Below, one piece after another: positions 1 through 4,633 of a DNA stretch of 5,542 nt. The DNA lies in the NCBI GenBank assembly GCA_028717985.1, contig JAQUMS010000105.1, positions 1 to 5,542 on the forward strand, in the 5' to 3' direction. Each line of letters starts with the position of its first letter. Positions within the stretch are counted from its first letter, which is position 1. A model generated the notes under the pieces. The model was not told the DNA's origin. It worked only from the letters and a program-made list of their open reading frames with translations, and ran no database searches. The DNA comes from Candidatus Omnitrophota bacterium. GTDB lineage: Bacteria > Omnitrophota > Gorgyraeia > Gygaellales > Profunditerraquicolaceae. A program made the translations under genes and the position numbers.

Positions 1-53
1 AAGAGGAAATAAACTGTGGTTTTATCACAGGATTATTATGACGGGTGGTTTTT

Positions 54-98
54 AAAAAACGGAAGAGAAGCAGGACAGGCATTGGAGCCTGCCCTGCT
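54..98 (-). terminator. Rho-independent terminator of the small-protein operon
   Basis: A 12-bp stem (69-80 with 87-98) encloses a 6-nt loop. Read on the minus strand, every position pairs, one of them as G-U; read on the plus strand the same position would be an A-C mismatch. This favours minus-strand use. A T6 run (59-54) follows on the minus strand after a short pyrimidine-rich stretch of about 9 nt, so the U-tract is somewhat displaced. No T-tract follows on the plus side. The stem starts 26 nt beyond the stop codon of the 122-residue secreted protein, the right place to end that operon. Confidence 0.72.
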
Positions 99-123
99 GA
101 CACACTATAGTGAAACAACGGTA

Positions 124-492
124 TTATTTAATAACATGGATCGATACGGCTTCGTGAACACCCTCTTTGCTGATATCGTATTTTATTTTTACTTTTTCAC
201 CCTTGCTTATCTTGTCAAGAGAAACGGCATTTGAATCCGCGCCGTAGATCGTTGTGGTTGATTTAACCAGGAACGTAAGTTTTTTCCCGCTATCTTCAGC
301 GACAGAAATCTCGCTTTTCGTTCCGTTTGTTGCATCAGCCGCCGATACCGCCTCAACTTTTCCGGTGAAAGATTTCAGCTTCATTTCGCCCGCCGGTTTA
401 GCTTTTGCCTGCGGCATCGCAGACTGCTGAGCAAACCCCAAAGAAACCGAACACGCAAGTAACACCAACGCCATAATTAAACTACGTATCAT
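124..492 (-). CDS. Small exported beta-rich protein, DUF5666-like (122 aa)
   Basis: This is a predicted periplasmic or surface protein of unknown function. Residues 1-21 form a Sec signal peptide (hydrophobic core about 5-20, probable cleavage after GFA at 21, before QQ). A short Lys/Ala/Pro linker (about 25-36) leads to a domain at about 38-122. There, alternating hydrophobic residues, a GKVEAVS strand, a T-x-I-Y turn, an 'isKGekVkIkY' strand and a closing 'AVSIHVIK' strand suggest a small beta-barrel similar to DUF5666/OB-like domains. That assignment is from pattern only. The ATG at 492 overlaps the TGA of the preceding gene as ATGA. A Shine-Dalgarno AAGGAG (506-501) sits 8 nt upstream inside that gene, so translation is probably coupled. 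A lipobox-like VLLAC at 10-14 is an alternative processing site but would leave a very short hydrophobic core. It is the last gene before the terminator. Confidence 0.85.
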   Translation of the reverse strand: MIRSLIMALVLLACSVSLGFAQQSAMPQAKAKPAGEMKLKSFTGKVEAVSAADATNGTKSEISVAEDSGKKLTFLVKSTTTIYGADSNAVSLDKISKGEKVKIKYDISKEGVHEAVSIHVIK

Positions 493-689
493 TTTTTGCT
501 CTCCTTACTGACATCGTCAGATTTTTTAATAGTTTTTTTCTTTAAGAAATGCTTTTTCGATTTTTTCCCCGGTTTAGTATTCTCTGTTTTCACGGTTTCC
601 GTTGCCGCGTTTGAGTCCTGCGCCAGGCTGATCCCGCTGAACGCGCATAAAAACGCGAGCGCAAAAAATAAAGCCATTGAACGTTTCAT
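489..689 (-). CDS. Small exported lysine-rich protein (66 aa)
   Basis: I do not recognise a family for this gene. Residues 1-23 are a clear signal peptide: MKR, then a hydrophobic core at about 5-20, with cleavage after SLA at 23. The predicted mature part is only 43 residues, of which about a third are lysine (KK, KKK and KK clusters at roughly 42-57). It has no cysteine and is low in hydrophobics, so it is probably an extended, highly basic peptide outside the inner membrane. It could bind acidic polymers (lipid, polysaccharide or nucleic acid), but that is inference. The frame can be extended to a GTG at 698, but that codon lies inside the Shine-Dalgarno itself; ATG 689 has AAAGGAGGTGA 8 nt upstream. 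It is first in a two-gene operon, overlapping the next gene by ATGA. Confidence 0.82.
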   Translation of the reverse strand: MKRSMALFFALAFLCAFSGISLAQDSNAATETVKTENTKPGKKSKKHFLKKKTIKKSDDVSKESKK

Positions 690-694
690 ATTCC

Positions 695-705
695 TCACCT
701 CCTTT
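695..705 (-). promoter_or_regulatory. Strong Shine-Dalgarno that sets the start of the lysine-rich protein
   Basis: The minus strand reads AAAGGAGGTGA, a near-perfect anti-16S match. GGAGG (702-698) is 8 nt from ATG 689-687. The upstream in-frame GTG (698-696) is part of this element and so cannot be the initiator it serves. A site this strong implies high translation of the small secreted protein. Confidence 0.85.
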
Positions 706-728
706 CCGAATATTTCATTCTACGAGGG

Positions 729-736
729 ATAATATA
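729..736 (-). promoter_or_regulatory. Candidate -10 region of the small-protein operon
   Basis: On the minus strand TATATTAT offers TATATT (736-731) or TATTAT (734-729), each 5 of 6 to TATAAT. No good -35 hexamer lies 16-18 bp upstream; that position is occupied by the 11-bp periodic units at 749-792. The nearest unit is 12 bp upstream of TATATT, as at the regulator promoter. Predicted transcription would start near 724 and give a leader of about 35 nt. The region is AT-rich, so chance matches are possible. Confidence 0.45.
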
Positions 737-748
737 CCCCACCCGTGA

Positions 749-792
749 TTAAAAAAGGATTAGAGGAAAATTAAAAAATTCTTATGCAAAAT
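749..792. repeat. Four degenerate 11-bp periodic TTA units, possible response-regulator boxes
   Basis: Plus-strand hexamers TTAAAA (749), TTAGAG (760), TTAAAA (771) and TTATGC (782) start exactly 11 bp apart. The same period is seen for the TTAGAA copies ahead of the response regulator gene. The tract lies between the kinase stop codon and the small-protein operon, directly upstream of that operon's candidate -10. The match is degenerate and in AT-rich DNA, so on its own it would be weak; the shared period and identical 12-bp offset to the -10 make it worth listing. Confidence 0.4.
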
Positions 793-821
793 ATATCAGA
801 AATGCTGTACTCTGTGGAAAT

Positions 822-2297
822 TTAAACGGGGAAAGAAACGGTAAAAATTGTACCCTGGGAAGGATTGCTTTTCACTTCGATCGTTCCGTTGTGGGCCTGA
901 ACAATGGATTTAACAATGCTTAAACCAAGCCCAAAACCGTCGCTGCTGCGGGAAGCGTCTGCCCGATAAAAACGGTCGAAGATCTGCGGCAAAGCTTCAG
1001 GAGAAATTCCCGGACCGGTATCACTGACCGCAATAACAACGAGGTTATTTCCCCAGGAGGTTGATATGCGGATATCGCCTCCGGCGGGAGTATATTTTAC
1101 CGCGTTATCCAAAAGATTCAGCACAAGCCGCCTGATGGAATATTCGTCGGCCTGGATTACAGCCGGGGACGCAGGAAGAAACGTTATTTTTATATTTTTT
1201 TGCCGGGCTATTTGTTCCGTATCATCGAGAATATCCTTTATCAGAATATTTATATCCAACGGCTTTAATTCAAGAGAAATCTTTTTACTGTCAAACCGGG
1301 CAAGAAGCAGGAGATTCTCAAAAATCCGGCTGACCCTGTTGATCTCTTCCAGCGCGCTTTTTAAAACACGCTCATATTCTTCCGGAGGACGCTTCTTTTT
1401 CAGGATAACCTCGATTTCCCCCCGGATAATGGTCAAAGGAGTTTTTAATTCATGTGAAATATCCTGAAGAAACTGCTGCTGAGAAGTAAACGTTTTATCA
1501 AGGCGTTCAAGCATATCATTAAAGGTATCGGCCAGATGTTTTATTTCATCTTTGGTATCAGGGATCGTAACCCGTAATTTAAGGTTTTCCGCAGTAATCT
1601 GATGAATGGTCTTTATCATCGCGTCTACCGGCCGCAATGTAATACCGGCAAGAAAAACCCCCACCGCCCCGGTGATAAAAACGGTCAACGGAAGAAGAAT
1701 AAATAAAATTGTTTTAAGCCTTATCAATGCCTGATACACTCCTCCAAGGGGATTAGCTACCTGCACAATATACGCCAAGCGGTTATTTTCAATGACCGGC
1801 AGCGTATACACACGGAATGACTGTGTCCGGGCCTCCATCAACGTCAGGTCAAGAGTACGAAATCCGGCTTTTATGTCCGGGAGAGATGACACGACTTCCC
1901 GTGGAAGCCCCACCGCCGGAGAGATATTTCTTGATGAAACAATATGATTCCCCCTGGCGTCAAAAATCCAAACAAGAATACCCATCAGCCGGGGATCATC
2001 AGATTGTTCTTTTATCCAACGCTGCGCTATCCTGGTAAAATTGATGTTATTAACCTTGCTGAAAACATCCCCGGGCACTCCTCCGTTTTTCATAGTCTCA
2101 AGATGCTCCTCTTCCCAATACGCGTCAATAGCATACGCAATACCCTGGGCCCGAGAGCTGATAAAGTTATCCACACTTTCAAAATAACTCCGGCGAAAAT
2201 TATGATACAACAAGATACTGAAAACACCAAGGGTCAGGGCCAGTATACTCATGTATAAAATCGTTATTTTAAAACGGGTGGTTTTTGAAAAAATCAT
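822..2297 (-). CDS. Sensor histidine kinase, HAMP type, CusS/heavy-metal-sensor-like
   Basis: This inner-membrane kinase autophosphorylates on histidine and passes phosphate to the response regulator encoded just upstream. Domains in order are TM1 (about 10-31), an extracytoplasmic sensor region of about 160 residues (32-191), TM2 (about 195-219), HAMP (about 220-270, beginning LRPV), HisKA (about 271-337), and HATPase_c (about 385-491). In HisKA the phospho-acceptor is H282 in SHELKTP. In HATPase_c the N box has N394 and N398, the G1 box is DTGPGIS 426-432, the F box is about 440-443, and the G2 box is GFGLGL 454-459. All catalytic boxes are intact. Its length of 491 is normal. The architecture resembles heavy-metal sensor kinases (CusS group), but the sensor region shows no obvious metal-binding His/Cys cluster, so the signal is unknown. 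ATG 2297 starts 27 nt after the regulator stop; its Shine-Dalgarno is weak, so coupling to the regulator is plausible. Confidence 0.96.
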   Translation of the reverse strand: MIFSKTTRFKITILYMSILALTLGVFSILLYHNFRRSYFESVDNFISSRAQGIAYAIDAYWEEEHLETMKNGGVPGDVFSKVNNINFTRIAQRWIKEQSDDPRLMGILVWIFDARGNHIVSSRNISPAVGLPREVVSSLPDIKAGFRTLDLTLMEARTQSFRVYTLPVIENNRLAYIVQVANPLGGVYQALIRLKTILFILLPLTVFITGAVGVFLAGITLRPVDAMIKTIHQITAENLKLRVTIPDTKDEIKHLADTFNDMLERLDKTFTSQQQFLQDISHELKTPLTIIRGEIEVILKKKRPPEEYERVLKSALEEINRVSRIFENLLLLARFDSKKISLELKPLDINILIKDILDDTEQIARQKNIKITFLPASPAVIQADEYSIRRLVLNLLDNAVKYTPAGGDIRISTSWGNNLVVIAVSDTGPGISPEALPQIFDRFYRADASRSSDGFGLGLSIVKSIVQAHNGTIEVKSNPSQGTIFTVSFPV

Positions 2298-2324
2298 ACG
2301 GAGACTCGTAATTGCTTTCCCTGG

Positions 2325-2990
2325 TTACTTAAAAATATATCCTTTTCCTCGCAACGTATGGATCATCTGATCCTTAAAACCGCGGTCAATTTTTTTACGC
2401 AGGTAATTCACATACACGTCAATAACATTGGTATATGTTTCGAAATGAATATCCCATACATGTTCCGCGATCATTGTCCTGGTAACCACGGTGTTCGGCC
2501 TGCGCATAAAAAATTCAAGGAGCGCGAATTCTTTAGCAGTCAACTCTATGTCCTGTCCGCCGCGCCTTACTGTGTGGGTCAAAAGATCCATCTCCAGGTC
2601 TTTGATCTTCAAATGGACTTCCTGTGCCGCTTCAGGCCTGCGCAAAAGGGCCCTGATCCGGGCCACAAGCTCTTCAAAAGCAAAAGGTTTGGTTAAATAA
2701 TCATCGGCTCCCGCATCAAGGCCCGCGACTTTATCGTTAACCTGATCTTTAGCGGTGAGGATCAAAACAGGAACAGAGATTTTTTCTTTCCTCAACTGCG
2801 CACATAAAGTTCTTCCGTCTATTTTCGGCAGCATCAAATCAAGGATAATAAGATCGTATTCATTTGTGGATGCCAAAAAATGCCCTTCTTCCCCGTCATA
2901 CGCCGCGTCAACGGCATACCCCTCTTCTTTCAGTCCACGCCGGATAAAATCGGCGATTTTCTTCTCATCCTCAACTATCAGGATACGCAC
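2325..2990 (-). CDS. OmpR/PhoB-family response regulator, winged-helix DNA-binding
   Basis: This cytoplasmic transcription factor is the partner of the adjacent kinase. With M1 at 2990, the receiver domain spans about 1-117, with acidic pocket E7/D8, phospho-acceptor D51 (LILDLMLP), T79 and K101 (KPF). The winged-helix effector domain spans about 124-221, with the usual ELTAKEFALLEFF entry, the VDVYVNYLRKKI-type recognition region (here VIDVYVNYLRKKI) and the terminal HTLRGKGYIF wing. The frame can be extended three codons to a GTG at 2999, but AGGAGG (3005-3000) abuts that codon with zero spacing. The GTG at 2990 is 9 nt from the same element and gives the family-typical start MRILIVEDE. The gene is first in the operon. 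Three TTAGAA direct repeats 11 bp apart upstream suggest autoregulation. It is CusR-like in overall sequence, but its targets are not known. Confidence 0.96.
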   Translation of the reverse strand: MRILIVEDEKKIADFIRRGLKEEGYAVDAAYDGEEGHFLASTNEYDLIILDLMLPKIDGRTLCAQLRKEKISVPVLILTAKDQVNDKVAGLDAGADDYLTKPFAFEELVARIRALLRRPEAAQEVHLKIKDLEMDLLTHTVRRGGQDIELTAKEFALLEFFMRRPNTVVTRTMIAEHVWDIHFETYTNVIDVYVNYLRKKIDRGFKDQMIHTLRGKGYIFK

Positions 2991-2999
2991 AGGAATCAC

Positions 3000-3010
3000 C
3001 CTCCTCCCTT
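3000..3010 (-). promoter_or_regulatory. Shine-Dalgarno that sets the response regulator start at GTG 2990
   Basis: The minus strand reads AAGGGAGGAGG. The AGGAGG part (3005-3000) directly touches GTG 2999 but sits 9 nt before GTG 2990. Standard spacing therefore favours 2990. The overlapping GGGAGG (3008-3003) would be only 3 nt from GTG 2999, also too close. Confidence 0.75.
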
Positions 3011-3111
3011 ATTTCATCTTCTCGGTTTTCACCGGATATTCATTCCCGCCATCGCCGATACATTCATTTTGAATTCATCCCATCCTTCAATACCATTCAC
3101 GTATATATATA

Positions 3112-3135
3112 ATTATATACTAAGTTGTTTTAGAA
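3112..3135 (-). promoter_or_regulatory. Candidate activated promoter of the response regulator-kinase operon
   Basis: The minus strand has a perfect TATAAT (3117-3112) within an AT-rich run, with no TTGACA-like -35 at 16-18 bp. The -35 position is instead occupied by the proximal TTCTAA repeat (3135-3130), leaving a 12-bp gap to the -10. This is typical of promoters activated by PhoB/OmpR-type regulators. Transcription would start near 3105, giving a leader of about 115 nt. Several alternative -10s exist in the neighbouring TATATATA tract. Confidence 0.55.
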
Positions 3136-3157
3136 GAATATTAGAATAATATTAGAA
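3130..3157. repeat. Three TTAGAA direct repeats at 11-bp period, probable operator
   Basis: Identical TTAGAA hexamers start at 3130, 3141 and 3152. The first two full units, TTAGAAGAATA and TTAGAATAATA, differ at one base of 11. Tandem half-sites one helical turn apart are what OmpR/PhoB-family dimers bind, and the array lies upstream of exactly such a regulator gene. The proximal repeat overlaps the -35 position of the candidate regulator promoter. A fourth copy lies inverted at 3160-3165 (TTCTAA), making the palindrome listed separately. Confidence 0.65.
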
Positions 3158-3170
3158 ATTTCTAATATTA
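3147..3170. repeat. Perfect 24-bp palindrome in the divergent promoter region
   Basis: The half-site TAATATTAGAAA (3147-3158) is followed without a spacer by its exact reverse complement (3159-3170). Symmetry ends at the flanking A/C pair. It has no loop and no T-tract, so it is more like a dimer-binding site than a terminator. It contains the distal TTAGAA of the direct-repeat array, and ends 58 bp before the -35 of the tRNA promoter, so it could influence either direction. Confidence 0.7.
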
Positions 3171-3228
3171 CCGCACAACCTGCGGGCGTAACGCGAATCA
3201 CTGTCTTCTGTTCATACAGGAGCTTCTC

Positions 3229-3256
3229 TTGACTTATAGATAAAAATTGTTATAAT
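3229..3256 (+). promoter_or_regulatory. Strong sigma-70-type promoter of the tRNA-Thr gene
   Basis: TTGACT (3229-3234) is separated by 16 bp from a perfect TATAAT (3251-3256), which is preceded by TG one base away (an extended -10, TGTTATAAT). Predicted start is near 3263, about 25 nt before the mature tRNA 5' end. It is the only good promoter seen before the tRNA, and probably also serves the MFS and rnfC genes behind it. Confidence 0.82.
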
Positions 3257-3287
3257 TATTGAGTAAATTTCAGGCTTTAACAGGTAT

Positions 3288-3359
3288 GCCGATGTGGCTC
3301 AATGGTAGAGCAGCGCTTTCGTAAAGCGCGGGTTGGTGGTTCGATTCCACTCATCGGCT
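3288..3359 (+). tRNA. tRNA-Thr, anticodon CGU
   Basis: A complete 72-nt cloverleaf can be drawn. The acceptor stem is GCCGATG with CATCGGC (7 bp), the D stem GCTC/GAGC, the anticodon stem GCGCT/AGCGC with loop TTCGTAA (anticodon CGT at 3320-3322, reading ACG), and the variable loop is 5 nt. The T stem is GGTGG/CCACT with loop TTCGATT; its outer pair is G-T. The G1-C72 and C2-G71 pairs plus anticodon G35/U36 match threonine identity in E. coli. The discriminator would be U73 if the T at 3359 is part of the molecule. No CCA is encoded, so the tail must be added enzymatically. Confidence 0.96.
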
Positions 3360-3366
3360 TTTTTTT
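3359..3366 (+). other. T8 run directly after the tRNA
   Basis: Eight T residues follow the acceptor stem (the first is the discriminator position). Together with the tRNA T arm/acceptor helix, this could act as a leaky terminator that lowers readthrough into the MFS gene, or it may simply be a 3' trailer. There is no separate GC-rich hairpin, so I do not call it a proper terminator. Confidence 0.35.
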
Positions 3367-3379
3367 GCGTTAAAAACCC

Positions 3380-4633
3380 ATGTCAAAATTCCATGAAATT
3401 TTAAAAAACCGTGATTTTTTCCTCTTATGGCTGGGCCAGATCATTTCACAGATCGGCGACAGGCTAAGCCAGATGGCTCTTATAGGATTCGTATACTTGA
3501 GAGCTCCCGGCTCAACCATAGAAATGGCTAAAATACTTTCTTTTACCATTATCCCTGTTTTTGTTATCGGCCCGATTGCCGGCGTGTATGTAGACCGGTG
3601 GAACAGACGCAGGACCATGTTTATATGTGATCTTATCCGGGCAATTTTGGTTCTCACCATTCCTTTGTTCCTTTTTTACAGCAAAAATCTAAGCATTATT
3701 TATGTTATTATTTTTCTTACCTTTTCGATCGGGCGTTTTTTTGTCCCTGCTAAATTATCTATCGTCCCCGAGCTCGTGCTCAAAAAAGACCTCCTTCTGG
3801 CTAATTCCCTGGTAAATACTACCGGCATGCTGGCGGCGGTCTTTGGTTTTGGAGTCAGCGGGCTGGTAGTCGAGTGGATGGGGCCCAAAAGCGGCTTTTA
3901 TCTTGACGCGCTGAGTTTCCTCTTTTCGGGACTATGCATTTTCTTTATCGGCAAAAAAACCGTTGATTCCATTAAACTTAGAGAAAAAAGCCACAAACTT
4001 GTCGAGGTTATAAAAAAATCACTTTTATCCGAAATCAAAGAAGGGGTCTTTTATTTTATAAAAAATAAAAACATCCGGTTTACTGCGGCGATAATCTTTA
4101 TTCTTTGGTCTGCTTTGGGAGCGATTTACGTAGTATTAATAGCTTTTATCCAAAAAAACCTGCATTCCGCGACCAAAGACCTGGGATTGCTCATTATGTT
4201 CCTCGGCTTTGGGTTATTCTCAGGTTCAATTCTTTACGGAAGGTTCGGCAGCAGGATTTCCCCTTACAAAATGATATTTTCTTCCCTCATTGTCAGTGGT
4301 ATAATGCTAATATTATTCGCATCGGGGATTCAGCGGTATCCCTGTTTTCTAACCGCAGGGTTACTGGCCTTTGTTTTCGGCATTACCGTCGCTCCTATTA
4401 TGATCGCCTCCAACACAATCGTCCACAACGTAAGCGAAAACCACATGCATGGAAAGATCTTCAGTTCTATGGAGATTGTAATGCACCTGGGGTTTCTCAT
4501 TTTTATGTTCATCAGCAGTATGCTGGCAGAAATCTTTACTCCCGCATCAATACTTATCAGCGTAGGAGGTATTGTGATTGCCCTGGGAGTTTTAACCCTG
4601 GCACTGCACAATAAAATCGTATGGTTAGATTAA
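3380..4633 (+). CDS. MFS transporter, EntS/MFS_3-like exporter family (417 aa)
   Basis: This is an inner-membrane major facilitator protein; substrate unknown. About 12 hydrophobic segments can be seen, with a cytoplasmic loop at about 192-230 between the halves. Motif A after TM2 is clear: G68-V-Y-V-D72-R73-W-N-R-R-R78. The 'GRFFVPAKLSIVPELVLKKDLLLANSL' pattern (roughly 118-144: F-x-P-A, P-E/D-L, L-x-x-A-N-S/A-L) and 'HGKIFS' near 367-372 are typical of the EntS-like MFS_3 group. That group includes siderophore and macrolide exporters. ATG 3380 is the only start before TM1, yet no Shine-Dalgarno precedes it. The gene begins 20 nt after tRNA-Thr with no room for its own promoter, so co-transcription with the tRNA is inferred. 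Its last 13 nt overlap rnfC. Nothing ties its cargo to Rnf. Confidence 0.93.
   Translation: MSKFHEILKNRDFFLLWLGQIISQIGDRLSQMALIGFVYLRAPGSTIEMAKILSFTIIPVFVIGPIAGVYVDRWNRRRTMFICDLIRAILVLTIPLFLFYSKNLSIIYVIIFLTFSIGRFFVPAKLSIVPELVLKKDLLLANSLVNTTGMLAAVFGFGVSGLVVEWMGPKSGFYLDALSFLFSGLCIFFIGKKTVDSIKLREKSHKLVEVIKKSLLSEIKEGVFYFIKNKNIRFTAAIIFILWSALGAIYVVLIAFIQKNLHSATKDLGLLIMFLGFGLFSGSILYGRFGSRISPYKMIFSSLIVSGIMLILFASGIQRYPCFLTAGLLAFVFGITVAPIMIASNTIVHNVSENHMHGKIFSSMEIVMHLGFLIFMFISSMLAEIFTPASILISVGGIVIALGVLTLALHNKIVWLD

Noticed and set aside
14..30. Small hairpin CTGTG/CACAG
   Set aside because: A 5-bp stem with no T-tract or gene to serve; easily due to chance.
16..234. Plus-strand open frame of 72 codons at the left edge
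   Set aside because: It runs through the terminator stem and antisense to the 3' end of the secreted protein gene, has no ribosome binding site and reads like antisense sequence.
496..732. Plus-strand open frame rich in Phe
   Set aside because: It is the antisense shadow of the lysine-rich gene (Lys AAA/AAG codons read as Phe/Leu); the minus-strand frame has a signal peptide and a strong ribosome binding site.
699..821. Terminator after the kinase gene
   Set aside because: Only a 4-bp CAGA/TCTG stem is found near 794-814 on the minus strand, so I see no convincing terminator and readthrough into the small-protein operon is possible.
3130..3170. Possible start of a CRISPR-like repeat array
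   Set aside because: The units are only 11 bp, contiguous and without spacers; tandem regulator half-sites explain them better.
3171..3185. Small hairpin CCGCA/TGCGG next to the palindrome
   Set aside because: A 5-bp stem and 5-nt loop with no T-tract; not enough to call a terminator or regulatory RNA.
3288..3366. tRNA-Thr as an integration site for a mobile element
   Set aside because: No integrase and no duplicate of the tRNA 3' end are visible in the window, and the genes that follow are ordinary chromosomal ones.
4105..4614. 169-codon plus-strand frame inside the MFS gene
   Set aside because: The MFS frame has clear transmembrane segments and family motifs across the same region, while this frame gives a composition unlike a folded protein and has no start context.
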